Source: 2-12-FULL-35-15 sp036386835 (GTDB lineage Bacteria; Bacteroidota; Bacteroidia; 2-12-FULL-35-15). From it: 64,000 bases of DNA. Position 1 is the stretch's first letter, and each line of letters begins with the position of its first letter. Below, in pieces: positions 8,567 to 17,613 of this stretch. Both the position numbers and the translations under genes were made by a program. Where the stretch lies: contig DASVUX010000028.1 of assembly GCA_036386835.1 (NCBI GenBank), positions 1 to 64,000 on the forward strand, read 5' to 3'. The notes under the pieces are model-generated. The model searched no databases. It was given only the letters and a program-made list of their open reading frames with translations, and had not been told where the DNA came from.

Positions 8567-9061
8567 TTAAATGCACTTAAAATAATCGAAGGCCTCCTTG
8601 CAATTGTTACAACGGTATAAGGCCTTGCAGGCTGTTGATCCGAATTGTGAGATCATGGAAACGTCTTCCGAACTGCACTGGGGGCATTTCAAATGCCGGG
8701 CTTTCCCCGTAAGCAGGCCTTTATCAAAGCTGGAATGTTCGGGAGGCGCTATACCGTATGCCCTGAGTTTCTCCTTGGCTTCATCATTTATCCAGTCCGT
8801 AGTCCAGGCGGGAGTATAAACAAGGTCAACTTTTACATTCTCAATCCCAATTTCCTTCAGCCTGATCTTCACATCATCTTCTATCACTTTCATGGCCGGG
8901 CAGCCGCTGTATGTAGGAGTGATGACAACAGTACATAAAGTCCCATCCCATTTTACGTCCCGGAGGATCCCAAGTTCACTGATATTTATAACAGGAATTT
9001 CCGGGTCCGGGATTCCGGAAAGAAGTTTGAAAAGCTGGTCACTGGTGATCGTGGAAGGCAT
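8567..9061 (-). CDS. paaD: Phenylacetyl-CoA epoxidase subunit PaaD
   Basis: The N-terminal MIP18/DUF59 domain (about 1-100) includes GIPDPEIPVINISELGIL and the cysteine motif TPTYSGCPAM. A C-terminal zinc-ribbon-like segment has CPQC and CNNC pairs and ends in KCI. The 164 residues match PaaD (also called PaaJ in older naming). PaaD is needed for the multicomponent epoxidase, probably in Fe-S or di-iron centre maturation. It follows paaC after 118 bases that hold no recognisable signal and is the last of the paaABCD group. Confidence 0.9.
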   Translation of the reverse strand: MPSTITSDQLFKLLSGIPDPEIPVINISELGILRDVKWDGTLCTVVITPTYSGCPAMKVIEDDVKIRLKEIGIENVKVDLVYTPAWTTDWINDEAKEKLRAYGIAPPEHSSFDKGLLTGKARHLKCPQCSSEDVSMISQFGSTACKALYRCNNCKEAFDYFKCI

Positions 9062-9179
9062 CTGGAACTAATTGGAAAATTGGAGTAACTACAGAAGATT
9101 CCTCTCCTGCGGCCGGGATGACATAGTGCTTAAAGCGCCATGCATACATATTAATATCCTGTTAACCGTTATTCACAGG

Positions 9180-9938
9180 TTACCAGCTGGCACCCGGAAA
9201 TGCGCGGTGTACACTCTGCATCTCTGCGAGCAGGAATCCAAGGTGTTCAGAATGTTTGCCATCCCTGCTTCCCTTTTGCTTAAAATTATAGGATGGCACC
9301 TGTAATGTCGCCTGAGCTATTACAGGCTTCACATGGGCATCCCATTGTTCTTTGATCTTATTAAGGTCTGGAGCAACACCTTCTTTAATCAGCAATGCGT
9401 CCACCTCATCCATGTCGAACATTTCCCCCGTGAACATCCAAAGATCATTCATGGCGTTTTGCATGCGCTCATGGCTTTCTGCAGTACCGTCACCCAGGCG
9501 ATACATCCACTCCGTGGAATGACGAAGGTGGTAGGTGATCTCTTTGTGTGACTTAACCGCCAGCGCAGCGATTGTTTCGTCCTTGCTGGACTTCAATGCT
9601 TCGTACAAGTAATAAGTATAAACATCGTAAAAAAACTGGCGAGTGATTGTTGAGGCATAATCACCATTCGGTTGTTCGGTGATGAGTAAATTCCTGAATT
9701 CTCTTTCATTCCTTAAATATGCGAGATCATCCTCCGTTCTTCCGTTTCCTTCAACTGTGGCTGCGTATCCTAAAAGTGCAGTAGCGCTTCCAACAAAATC
9801 CAAGGCTATATTGATCAGTGCAATATCCTCTTCAAGGATGGGGCCGCTTCCGCACCATTCTGATAAACGGTGGCCGATTATAAGATTGCTGTCTCCAAGT
9901 CGGAGTAAGTATTGAAATTTTGCTTCTTGTACAGTCAT
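9180..9938 (-). CDS. paaC: Phenylacetyl-CoA epoxidase structural subunit PaaC
   Basis: This ferritin-like helical protein has the PaaC start MTVQEAKFQYLLRLGDS and the GHRLSEWCGSGPILEEDIAL segment, followed by YLRNEREFRN and HLRHSTEWMYRLGDG. PaaC is the non-catalytic partner that forms the PaaAC heterodimer of the epoxidase. The frame extends 11 codons upstream to 9971, but family alignments begin at the MTVQE methionine, so that start is used. It is 55 bases after paaB. Length (252 aa) is normal. Confidence 0.92.
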   Translation of the reverse strand: MTVQEAKFQYLLRLGDSNLIIGHRLSEWCGSGPILEEDIALINIALDFVGSATALLGYAATVEGNGRTEDDLAYLRNEREFRNLLITEQPNGDYASTITRQFFYDVYTYYLYEALKSSKDETIAALAVKSHKEITYHLRHSTEWMYRLGDGTAESHERMQNAMNDLWMFTGEMFDMDEVDALLIKEGVAPDLNKIKEQWDAHVKPVIAQATLQVPSYNFKQKGSRDGKHSEHLGFLLAEMQSVHRAFPGASW

Positions 9939-9993
9939 TTGCAAATTGCATGTTACAGATTTCAAATCCATGAATTTGAAACCTGAATTAAAT

Positions 9994-10284
9994 TTATAGA
10001 TACTTCACCCCTTCCGGGATCTTATAAAAAGTGGGATGCCTGTAGGGCTTATCATTTGATGGCTCAAAGAATGCGCCCTGATCTTCGGGGCTTGAAGCCG
10101 AAATTGCATTTGCAGGAACAACCCAGATGCTGATGCCTTCACTTCTTCTTGTATAAACATCACGTGCATTCTGCATTGCCATTTCCGCATCTGCAGCATG
10201 GACATTTCCTACATGCTTGTGAGGAATCCCTGGGTTTGCCTGCACAAATACTTCCCATACCGGCCATTGTGTGTCTTGACTCAT
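9994..10284 (-). CDS. paaB: Phenylacetyl-CoA epoxidase subunit PaaB
   Basis: This 96-residue protein has the PaaB pattern: WPVWEVFVQANPGIPHKHVGNVHA, then DAEMAMQNARDVYTRR and a SIWVVPANAI block. PaaB joins PaaAC dimers into the active PaaABC complex. It lies 69 bases after paaA in the same direction. A second short frame over the same bases is a shadow. Confidence 0.93.
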   Translation of the reverse strand: MSQDTQWPVWEVFVQANPGIPHKHVGNVHAADAEMAMQNARDVYTRRSEGISIWVVPANAISASSPEDQGAFFEPSNDKPYRHPTFYKIPEGVKYL

Positions 10285-10353
10285 AATATTCAGATTTTTT
10301 CAATTTTGATTTTTTCGAATACAATCTACGAAATCAATATTCTATAATATACA

Positions 10354-11289
10354 TTAAGCTGCTTTCATTTTTTTCTTTTCTGCATACGCAACTGCCGCAT
10401 CGCGGACCCAGCGCCCTTTTTTATCGGCATCATTGCGTGCTTTCAGGCGTTTTGCATTGCAAGGGCCATTGCCTTTAATGACCTCAAAGAACTCATCCCA
10501 GTTAATTGCGCCATGTGTATAATGCCCGGTTTTTTCATCAAACTTAAGATCCTTGTCCGGGATGCTTAACCCGATAAAATCTGCCTGTGGTACTGTTCTG
10601 TCAATAAAGCGCTGACGGATCGCATCATTGCTTTCCATTTTCACTTTCCAGCGCATTAGCTGTTCACTGTTTGGCGACTGGTCATCACTTGGCCCGAGCA
10701 TCATGATCGATGGCCACCACCAGCGGTTCAAAGCATCCTGCGCCATAGCCTTCTGCTCAGGTGTTCCCTGTGCAAGGTGCATCATGATCTCGTATCCCTG
10801 GCGGTTATGAAAGCTTTCTTCTTTGCAGATCTTCACCATAGCGCGTGAATACGGACCGTAGGAACCTCTTGCAAGTGCTGTCTGGTTCATGATCGCAGCT
10901 CCGTCAACCAGCCAGCCGATTGCCCCGATATCCGCCCAGGTAAGTGTAGGGTAGTTAAAAATACTTGAATATTTTGCTTTGCCTGTGTGCAGTTGTTCCA
11001 ACAGCTCGGTCCTGTCTATTCCCAGGGTTTCCGTGGCACTGTAAAGGTAAAGCCCGTGTCCTGCCTCATCCTGAACCTTTGCAAGAAGGATCGCTTTTCT
11101 GCGAAGGTTCGGGGCACGCGTGATCCAGTTGCCTTCAGGCAGCATTCCTACTATTTCCGAATGAGCATGCTGGCTCATCATACGGATCAATTGTTTACGG
11201 TATGCTTCAGGCATCCAGTCTTTTGGCTCGATCTTATTTCCTGCAGCGATCTTGGCTTCAAAAGCTGCTAATTTTTCCTGGTCTTCCAT
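10354..11289 (-). CDS. paaA: Phenylacetyl-CoA 1,2-epoxidase catalytic subunit PaaA
   Basis: This di-iron oxygenase subunit of normal length (311 aa) has carboxylate-histidine iron ligands in DEAGHGLYLYSATE and in CKEESFHNRQGYEIM. The conserved NRWWWPSIMMLGPSDD and the TGHYTHGAINWDEFF block near the C-terminus are typical of PaaA. With PaaBC and the reductase PaaE it epoxidises the ring of phenylacetyl-CoA. It has a clear promoter with a leader of about 30 bases and is the first gene of the paaABCD run. Confidence 0.95.
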   Translation of the reverse strand: MEDQEKLAAFEAKIAAGNKIEPKDWMPEAYRKQLIRMMSQHAHSEIVGMLPEGNWITRAPNLRRKAILLAKVQDEAGHGLYLYSATETLGIDRTELLEQLHTGKAKYSSIFNYPTLTWADIGAIGWLVDGAAIMNQTALARGSYGPYSRAMVKICKEESFHNRQGYEIMMHLAQGTPEQKAMAQDALNRWWWPSIMMLGPSDDQSPNSEQLMRWKVKMESNDAIRQRFIDRTVPQADFIGLSIPDKDLKFDEKTGHYTHGAINWDEFFEVIKGNGPCNAKRLKARNDADKKGRWVRDAAVAYAEKKKMKAA

Positions 11290-11326
11290 GATTGTGTAGA
11301 TTCTCTCCGATAATAATTATAAGCTA

Positions 11327-11357
11327 TAAAATTACGCATTTTAAGCCTGATAACAAA
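11327..11357 (-). promoter_or_regulatory. Promoter of paaA
   Basis: Read on the minus strand there is a TTTG (11354-11357), exactly 19 bases, then TAATTTTA (11327-11334). That is the Bacteroidota -33/-7 arrangement with one mismatch. The predicted start of transcription is about 30 bases before the paaA ATG. The spacer contains the 10-mer TTTAAGCCTG (plus-strand reading) that also occurs near the paaE promoter. Confidence 0.6.
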
Positions 11358-11422
11358 GTTCGGCATTTTTAAGGTAAAGACATAGTGGTTTTAGGGCTGA
11401 TCTGTTGAGTAAAATAAGGTAA

Positions 11423-11450
11423 TTCACCGCCAAAGCAGAAAGACGCAAAG
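11423..11450 (-). repeat. Degenerate dispersed intergenic repeat, copy 1
   Basis: In minus orientation this stretch resembles a second one at 50062-50090: both follow the pattern of CTT, GTGT or GCGT, a C-rich middle, then TGTGGTGAA or TTGGCGGTGAA. Copies of this general form are scattered between genes in many bacterial genomes (from memory). It lies between the paaE terminator and the paaA promoter. Confidence 0.4.
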
Positions 11451-11466
11451 CCAGAACGGATGCAAA

Positions 11467-11491
11467 ATAAAAAAAGATGCAATACGCATCC
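11467..11491 (-). terminator. Terminator after paaE
   Basis: Minus-strand reading gives GGATGC-GTATT-GCATC followed by a run of T residues, a compact rho-independent terminator about 28 bases past the paaE stop. It separates paaE from paaABCD and explains why paaA has its own promoter. Confidence 0.75.
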
Positions 11492-11518
11492 TTTTAATTA
11501 GCACCCAAGGGTAAACAG

Positions 11519-12589
11519 CTAAAGTCCCTTATCGTAATTCACCACCACATGATCCGTTTTCGGACGGCTCTGGCAGGTAAGGATAAACCCTTGTTTTACT
11601 TCTGAAGCTGACAGCGCATAATTAACCGCCATGTCCACTTCCCCTTTTTGTAATAAAGCACGGCAGGTACAGCAGGAGCCGCCCTGGCAGGCATACGGTG
11701 CATCCAGGCCGATGCGCATGGCTGCTTCCAGGATCGTTTCATCTTCCTGTAATACAACTTCCCGCTCGTCACCGTCTAATATTATAGTTGCTTTTGCACC
11801 AGCCACAACGTCTTCCGAAGGTTTAACCTCCTCAGCATTTACCGGTGTTGTAAAATATTCAATGTGAACCTGTGGTTCAGGTACCTTAAGCTCTTTTAAT
11901 GCAGATACAACATTCTCCATCATCGGTCCAGGCCCGCAGATAAAGTATTCGTTATCCCCCGAAACATTCACATAATTCTTTATAAGCTCAATGTTCTTCT
12001 CTTTTGTCATCATCCCTTTCAGCATTTCGGGATGTCCGGCAGGAGGAGTGCTTAAAACATGGATCACATTCAGCCTGTCGGAATTTTTCAGCGCCAGCTC
12101 TTCGATCTGTTTTTTGAAAATAATGGATGATTCATCGTTATTACCGTAAAACAAAGTAATACGGCTATCCGGCTCCGATTTAAGAACAGTCTTAAGGATA
12201 GAAAGCATCGGTGTAATTCCGCTTCCACCGCCAAAAAGAATATAATTCTTCTTATTGCCAGCATTCATTTCTGTATAGAAATTCCCCATCGGCTGCATCA
12301 CCTCTATCACGTCCCCTACTTTCACTTTTTCATTTATAAACGTAGAAACGCGCCCGTCCTTCACTTTCTTGATGGCAACACGAAGCTCGTTCTCATCAAG
12401 CGGACTGCTGCAGATTGAGTAAGAACGCCTGAGTTCTTCACCATTGATGGTAAATTTCAGGGTAAGATACTGCCCCTGCTTGTATTTATAATCCTGCTTC
12501 AATGATGGCGGCACCTCGAATGCAACTGAGATCGCATCCGGAGTCTCACGAACTACATCTATTACTTTTAATGAATTGAATCTTGACAT
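11519..12589 (-). CDS. paaE: Phenylacetyl-CoA epoxidase reductase subunit PaaE
   Basis: This three-part electron-transfer protein (356 aa, usual length) has an FAD domain with RRSYSICSSP (about residue 55), an NAD(P) domain with LFGGGSGITPMLSI and FICGPGPMM, and a C-terminal plant-type [2Fe-2S] ferredoxin with CQGGSCCTCRALL and a fourth cysteine in LTCQSRP. It passes electrons from NADPH to the PaaABC epoxidase. It stands as a separate unit with its own promoter and terminator, upstream of paaA, instead of at the end of paaABCDE as in E. coli. Confidence 0.93.
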   Translation of the reverse strand: MSRFNSLKVIDVVRETPDAISVAFEVPPSLKQDYKYKQGQYLTLKFTINGEELRRSYSICSSPLDENELRVAIKKVKDGRVSTFINEKVKVGDVIEVMQPMGNFYTEMNAGNKKNYILFGGGSGITPMLSILKTVLKSEPDSRITLFYGNNDESSIIFKKQIEELALKNSDRLNVIHVLSTPPAGHPEMLKGMMTKEKNIELIKNYVNVSGDNEYFICGPGPMMENVVSALKELKVPEPQVHIEYFTTPVNAEEVKPSEDVVAGAKATIILDGDEREVVLQEDETILEAAMRIGLDAPYACQGGSCCTCRALLQKGEVDMAVNYALSASEVKQGFILTCQSRPKTDHVVVNYDKGL

Positions 12590-12614
12590 TTTTTTGATCT
12601 CCTGTTTAAGCCTG

Positions 12615-12645
12615 CGAATTTACAATTTATCTATAAATGAACAAT
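12615..12645 (-). promoter_or_regulatory. Promoter of paaE
   Basis: The minus strand reads ATTG (12642-12645), 19 bases, then TAAATTCG (12615-12622), one mismatch from TAnnTTTG. Transcription would start about 20 bases before the ATG. The 10-mer TTTAAGCCTG (12605-12614, plus reading) lies directly after the -7 box, at the expected transcription start. Confidence 0.5.
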
Positions 12646-12726
12646 AAGATATTTAATGTGACGGGATCACAGGCATTACCGCTGTAACTGCCTGTGAAAA
12701 AATGAGATAAACCAGCCTTAATTTAT

Positions 12727-12734
12727 TATCTTTG
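12727..12734 (+). promoter_or_regulatory. Putative -7 element upstream of the lipoprotein gene
   Basis: TATCTTTG is an exact TAnnTTTG match 16 bases before the ATG of the following gene. No convincing -33 TTTG is seen. Confidence 0.45.
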
Positions 12735-12750
12735 GTAAAATTCACAGAAC

Positions 12751-13746
12751 ATGAGATCACGGAAAACATTACTGCTGACTGTATTCAGCATTGTGAGTGC
12801 AGCGGCTTTCTATTCCTGCAAAAAAGATAAGGAAGAGCCTGAACCGGCTCCGGTTACCCCGCCGGCCAGCACGGCATGTGCACCTGCTTCAGGCTTCACT
12901 CCTGACGCAGCAGCCGGGCCAAGGCTTGTATTCAAATTCAGGTTTGACAGCACACAGGCCCGCCTTAATAATTTCGGGATGAATTCAGGGGTTGCAGCCG
13001 GAAACGCGGGACAGTCACCCTTATTCAATAAAATCAGCCAGCATTACATCGAGCTTGCGGGAAGCATGGATTCCCTGGGCCAGGGCGAAGTTCTTTATGT
13101 AGGCGCATCTACTGCTGCAGGCGGCTCGAACGCGATTAATTATTGCGCTTCCACGCAAGTCGGTGAGAACGTTGTATTTTTTTCCAAAGCCCTCAGCCAG
13201 ATCACGCCAGGAACTTATGAATGGCTCCGTGTTTCCCTCGCTTACCAGAATTACAACATCACCTATAAGGACAGCAATCTTCCTGGGAACGGGATTGGTA
13301 CAGGAACACTTGCATCTTTTATAGGCTATAAGACTTATGTAACCAGCTACAAAATCAACGGAAGGGATTATACCCCAACCTCCTCTGCAGGCGGGCCCGG
13401 CAATCATGCCCAGGGTTACTGGGGTTTTGAAACAACTGCATTCGGACAAAACTTCTTTGTTGACGGACAGTCACCTGCGACAACAGTTCCTAATCCGCTA
13501 TTCGCATCCTCTCCTATTCCTTCAGGAAGCTGCGTAGTTACCGGGCAATTCGTGAACACGGCATCTGCAAATTCTCCGCTTGTTATCACAGGCAATGAAA
13601 CCGGCGATATTGTGATCACGGTTTCCCTTTCAACCAATAAGAGTTTTGAATGGACTGAAGTGACGGCTGACGGCCTGTTCCAGCCCGGAATAGGTGAGAA
13701 CGTGGTGGATATGGGCATCCGCGGAATGATCCCTATCAAGAACTAA
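12751..13746 (+). CDS. Predicted secreted lipoprotein of unknown function, 331 aa
   Basis: A lipoprotein signal peptide ends in AAAFYSCKKDKEE, so the mature protein would start at Cys23 and be exported, possibly to the outside because acidic residues follow. A short proline-rich linker (EPAPVTPPAS) comes next. The remainder is rich in Gly, Ser, Asn and aromatic residues, as in beta-sandwich proteins, and has no family I recognise. It has its own promoter box and terminator and so appears monocistronic. Confidence 0.75.
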   Translation: MRSRKTLLLTVFSIVSAAAFYSCKKDKEEPEPAPVTPPASTACAPASGFTPDAAAGPRLVFKFRFDSTQARLNNFGMNSGVAAGNAGQSPLFNKISQHYIELAGSMDSLGQGEVLYVGASTAAGGSNAINYCASTQVGENVVFFSKALSQITPGTYEWLRVSLAYQNYNITYKDSNLPGNGIGTGTLASFIGYKTYVTSYKINGRDYTPTSSAGGPGNHAQGYWGFETTAFGQNFFVDGQSPATTVPNPLFASSPIPSGSCVVTGQFVNTASANSPLVITGNETGDIVITVSLSTNKSFEWTEVTADGLFQPGIGENVVDMGIRGMIPIKN

Positions 13747-13770
13747 CATTTTTAAACATACTTCCGGACT

Positions 13771-13798
13771 CCCTGCAAATGCAGGGGGTTTTTATTTT
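13771..13798 (+). terminator. Terminator after the lipoprotein gene
   Basis: CCCTGC-AAAT-GCAGGG is followed by GGTTTTTATTTT, about 25 bases past the stop. This is a typical rho-independent terminator. Confidence 0.8.
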
Positions 13799-13840
13799 CC
13801 TTCAACAGCAATATGATCCCGCTTCCTTCGTTCTTTAAAA

Positions 13841-13874
13841 TTGTGTTTTCGCGCTTAATTATTATGTATTTTTG
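13841..13874 (+). promoter_or_regulatory. Putative promoter deciding the start of the next gene
   Basis: TTG (13841-13843) and TATTTTTG (13867-13874) are 23 bases apart, longer than the ideal 19-20. The -7 box overlaps the first possible ATG region, which supports the downstream start at 13893. Confidence 0.4.
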
Positions 13875-13892
13875 AGAAGATTTAAGATTCAC

Positions 13893-14555
13893 ATGAAGCA
13901 TTGCTTAATTTATACATTTCTCTTTTTTACATGCTGTTTTACCGACAGCTTCGCCCAGCAGTCGAATCCCAAAGAAACGAAGAAGCCTAACAATCTTATC
14001 CAGTTTTCGGGTGTAGTGGTTGAAGGTGACAGTCTCAGGCCGGTGCCTTACGCAAGCATTGTGGTCAGGAACAGTTACCGGGGAACTGTGAGCGACTATT
14101 TCGGCTATTTCTCTTTCGTTGCACAAAAAGGTGATACAATGGAATTTTCTGCGATCGGATATAGGGATGCCTCTTTTATCATCCCCGATACATTAAGCAC
14201 AAACAAATATTCACTGATCCAGGTCCTGGGAACCGATACGGTTTATCTTAAAACTACCGAAGTTTATCCATGGCCGAGCAAAGAGCAGTTCAAACATGCA
14301 TTCCTGCAGCTGAATACCCCGGATGATGATCTTGCCAGGGCCCAAAAGAACATGGACCGCGCGGATATGAAAGAGCGGATGACAGGTATGGCTACAGATG
14401 CCAGCCTTAGCTACAAGTACACCCAGCAGCAATACCAGAGTAAGCTTTATTATGCAGGCCAGCTGCCTCCGAATAACCTGCTGAACCCGATTGCATGGTC
14501 GAAGTTTATTAAGGCATGGAAGAACGGGGACTTTAAGAACAAGAAGAAAAAGTAG
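13893..14555 (+). CDS. Secreted carboxypeptidase-like regulatory domain protein
   Basis: A signal peptide (MKHCLIYTFLFFTCCF, cleaved near SFAQQ) is followed by a CarboxypepD_reg-like beta-sandwich (FSGVVVEGDSLRPVPYASIVV through GYFSFVAQKGDTMEFSAIGY). This is the fold found at the N-terminus of SusC-like receptors. The C-terminal third is helical and ends in a lysine run (KNKKKK). A longer frame starts 7 codons upstream but would overlap the promoter box. It lies 18 bases before a TonB-dependent receptor, so the two are probably co-expressed and work in the same envelope. Exact role unknown. Confidence 0.75.
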   Translation: MKHCLIYTFLFFTCCFTDSFAQQSNPKETKKPNNLIQFSGVVVEGDSLRPVPYASIVVRNSYRGTVSDYFGYFSFVAQKGDTMEFSAIGYRDASFIIPDTLSTNKYSLIQVLGTDTVYLKTTEVYPWPSKEQFKHAFLQLNTPDDDLARAQKNMDRADMKERMTGMATDASLSYKYTQQQYQSKLYYAGQLPPNNLLNPIAWSKFIKAWKNGDFKNKKKK

Positions 14556-14573
14556 AACCTGAATCTATCATTT

Positions 14574-17096
14574 GTGAGCAAGATCCTCAAATACACATTT
14601 AGTTTTTTACTTTTCATATTAACCGCATCCGTGTTTTCGCAGAACACTGCCACTGTTTACGGCAGGGTGATGGATATCGACAACGAGCCTGTTGAAGATG
14701 TAAGCATTTCCGTATTTGGAGGATCCCAGGCGGCAACCCAAAGTAACCGCAACGGTGAATTTTCCTATATTATCCCTGCCGATACCCAGATCACCATTGT
14801 TTTCAACAGTCTCAGCCATAACCAGGAACAGGTGATCGTCAGGCTTGCCCCGGGTGAGAAACGCAAAGTGAGCACTTATCTTAAATTAAAGAACACCTTC
14901 AAGGAAATTGTGATCGTTGATGAGAACAGGTTCCAGGAGATCACCCGGATCGACCCAATCCTTATCACTCATATCCCTACCGCCAGCCAGGATTTCAATG
15001 CGATCCTGTTTACGCTTCCCGGAGTTTCCAACAGGAATGAATTAAGCTCTGCTTATTCGGTCCGGGGCGGAAACTTTGATGAGAACCTTGTTTATGTGAA
15101 CGGCATTGAAGTTTATCGTCCTTTCCTGGTACGCTCAGGACAGCAGGAAGGCTTAAGCTTTGTGAACCCTGATATGGTAGCCTCGGTGCTTTTTTCCGCA
15201 GGAGGTTTCGAAGCGAAATACGGGGACAAGATGTCATCGGTGCTTGATGTCCAGTACCGCAAGCCCCGGAAATTCGCAGGTACTGTTTCGGGAAGCATGC
15301 TTGGGGGAAACATAGAGCTGGAAGGCATTTCCAAGAGCCATCGTTTTACCTGGATGATCGGGTCGAGATATAAAAGCACCAAATACCTTCTTGGCAAGAT
15401 CGATACAAAAGGCCAGTTTCAGCCTTCGTTCGTTGATGTCCAGGCATTTGCCACTTACGACCTCACCACTAACTGGGAACTGAATGTTCTAGGAAATTTT
15501 GCCAACAACAAATACAACATTGTTCCTGAAAGCCGTGAAACAGATTTCGGAACCCTGAACCAGGCGCTGAGGCTGAAGATCTATTTTGACGGGCAGGAGA
15601 TCGATAAGTTCACAACTATGCTTGGTGCACTCTCCGCGATCTACCGGTCCGACAATGAAAAACTTAATTTACGTTTCATCACTTCCGCCTTCAAAAGTAA
15701 AGAAAGCGAAGCATTCGACCTGCAGGGACAATATTACATTGCTGACCTTGAAACCGATTTCGGCAAACCAAACTTTGGAGAAGAAGTAGGTGAACGCGGT
15801 GTAGGGACGTTCCTTCAGCATGCACGTACAAACCTGACCGCCTATGTTTACAGCGCAGAGCACAAGGGAACATACAATATCGACAGAAATAAACAGATCC
15901 TGTGGGGAACGAAATATTCTATGGAAAGCATCGCGGATAAATTAAGCGAATGGAAATATGTTGACAGCGCGGGTTATTCACTTCCAACAACAATTCCTTA
16001 CGACCCGCAGCAGGAGATCATTCTCCAGGATGTGATCAAGCAGAAGATCCTTATTAATTCCAACAGGGTCTCAGGATTCCTGCAAGGGATTTACACCAAA
16101 GAATTAAAAGATACTTCAACCATCTCCGCAACCATTGGCGTTCGTGCGAACTATTGGGATCTCAACAAACAGGCATTGTTCGGACCGCGTGCAACTTTTG
16201 GCCTAAAGCCTCACTGGAAACGCGATTTCCTTTTCAAGCTTTCCGGAGGATATTATTACCAGCCTCCGTTTTATCGTGAGTTGCGTGACCGGCAGGGAAA
16301 TATCAATTATGACCTGAAGGCGCAGACATCAATCCATGTGGTGCTTTCCAGCGATTACAATTTCAAGGCATGGAGGCGTCCGTTCAAGTTCATTGTTGAA
16401 GCATATTACAAGCACCTGGACAACATCATTCCCTATGAAGTTGATAACGTAAGGATCCGTTATTCCGCGAAGAATAATGCTACCGGGTATGCGACAGGTA
16501 TCGACATGAAGATCAACGGGGATTTTGTAAAAGGACTGGAATCATGGGCGTCACTTTCCATCATGCAGACGCAGGAAAACATCAAGGATGATTTTTTCTA
16601 TACTTATTATAACAGTGACGGTGATACGATTGTACCCGGCTATACTGCAAACTATATCAAAGTGGACAGTACAAGAACAGAACCGGGCTTCATACCCCGC
16701 CCTACCGATCAGCGCGTTAGCTTCGGTTTATTTTTCCAGGATAAAATGCCCGGTTTACCGGATCTGAAAATGCACCTTAATCTGCTGTTCGGAAGCGGTG
16801 TTCCTTTTGGTCCTCCCGGTTCGGAACGGTATAAACAAATCCTGCGCATGCCTCCGTACAGGCGGGTTGATATCGGCTTTTCCTACCAGGTGCTGAGAGA
16901 AAACAGGAAAGTTAAAGAAACAGGCTTCGGCCGTTACCTGAAATCTGTATGGTTCAGCCTTGAAGTTTTCAATCTTCTCGGAACAAACAATACGGTTTCA
17001 TACATCTGGGTTGAAGATGTAACGAGCAGGCAATATGCCGTTCCGAATTATTTAACAACCCGGCAGCTGAACGGAAGACTGATCATTAAGTTTTAA
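14574..17096 (+). CDS. TonB-dependent outer-membrane receptor with carboxypeptidase-like N-terminal domain
   Basis: It starts at a GTG. A signal peptide ending near SVFSQ is followed by a CarboxypepD_reg-like domain (about 25-110, YGRVMDIDNEPVEDVSISV), a plug domain (about 130-240, with SSAYSVRGGNFDENLVYVNG) and a 22-strand-type barrel ending in the aromatic NGRLIIKF. The plug pattern resembles TonB receptors with no known substrate, not SusC proper, because there is no SusD partner beside it. It probably imports a large or chelated substrate with TonB energy. Co-transcription with the upstream small secreted protein is likely. Confidence 0.88.
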   Translation: MSKILKYTFSFLLFILTASVFSQNTATVYGRVMDIDNEPVEDVSISVFGGSQAATQSNRNGEFSYIIPADTQITIVFNSLSHNQEQVIVRLAPGEKRKVSTYLKLKNTFKEIVIVDENRFQEITRIDPILITHIPTASQDFNAILFTLPGVSNRNELSSAYSVRGGNFDENLVYVNGIEVYRPFLVRSGQQEGLSFVNPDMVASVLFSAGGFEAKYGDKMSSVLDVQYRKPRKFAGTVSGSMLGGNIELEGISKSHRFTWMIGSRYKSTKYLLGKIDTKGQFQPSFVDVQAFATYDLTTNWELNVLGNFANNKYNIVPESRETDFGTLNQALRLKIYFDGQEIDKFTTMLGALSAIYRSDNEKLNLRFITSAFKSKESEAFDLQGQYYIADLETDFGKPNFGEEVGERGVGTFLQHARTNLTAYVYSAEHKGTYNIDRNKQILWGTKYSMESIADKLSEWKYVDSAGYSLPTTIPYDPQQEIILQDVIKQKILINSNRVSGFLQGIYTKELKDTSTISATIGVRANYWDLNKQALFGPRATFGLKPHWKRDFLFKLSGGYYYQPPFYRELRDRQGNINYDLKAQTSIHVVLSSDYNFKAWRRPFKFIVEAYYKHLDNIIPYEVDNVRIRYSAKNNATGYATGIDMKINGDFVKGLESWASLSIMQTQENIKDDFFYTYYNSDGDTIVPGYTANYIKVDSTRTEPGFIPRPTDQRVSFGLFFQDKMPGLPDLKMHLNLLFGSGVPFGPPGSERYKQILRMPPYRRVDIGFSYQVLRENRKVKETGFGRYLKSVWFSLEVFNLLGTNNTVSYIWVEDVTSRQYAVPNYLTTRQLNGRLIIKF

Positions 17097-17116
17097 GCGT
17101 CCCCTGGATTTAAGCA

Positions 17117-17494
17117 ATGGCTAAAATAAAAAAATCTATCCCTTTTGAGTTTGCAGTTGAAAACCTGCATTCCCTTAACCCCATTGTGAAACCAATGTTC
17201 GGTGCACATGCTGTGTATATCGGACCTAAATTGGTACTGATACTTCGCGACAAAGATGATGTCGACAGCGGAGTATGGATCGGAACAACTGTGGAGCACC
17301 ATGCATCATTAAAAAAAGATTTCCCAAAAATGCGTTCGATCACTGTGTTCGGACCTGGAGTCAGCGCATGGCAACTGCTGCACAAGGATGATATCGATTT
17401 TGAAACGAAGGTGAACCTTGCCTGTGACTTTATATTGAAGAATGATCCCAGGATAGGGAAAATACCGAAAGAGAAAAAGAAGAAAAAAGTTTAG
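17117..17494 (+). CDS. Hypothetical protein, TfoX-like fold suspected
   Basis: This 125-residue basic-tailed protein has the segment MFGAHAVYIGPKLVLILRD, which resembles the MFGGYGLY core of TfoX N-terminal domains, and an end in KEKKKKKV. No signal peptide is present. It follows the TonB receptor by 20 bases in the same direction. The TfoX resemblance is weak and the function unknown. Confidence 0.55.
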   Translation: MAKIKKSIPFEFAVENLHSLNPIVKPMFGAHAVYIGPKLVLILRDKDDVDSGVWIGTTVEHHASLKKDFPKMRSITVFGPGVSAWQLLHKDDIDFETKVNLACDFILKNDPRIGKIPKEKKKKKV

Positions 17495-17598
17495 AGTTTA
17501 TAGGTTTGAAGTAAGGCTGTTCTGTTACCCCCCCGCTGTTTTCATCTGCAGAACTAAAAAAACTCTGAACAGAAAACCCTCAACTGTTTTTAAATGGG

Positions 17599-17606
17599 TA
17601 AATTTG
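17599..17606 (+). promoter_or_regulatory. Putative -7 element directly before the next start codon
   Basis: TAAATTTG is an exact consensus match that ends 7 bases before the ATG at 17614, implying a leader of only a few bases. No TTTG at the -33 distance is visible. Confidence 0.4.
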
Positions 17607-17613
17607 CAATAGA

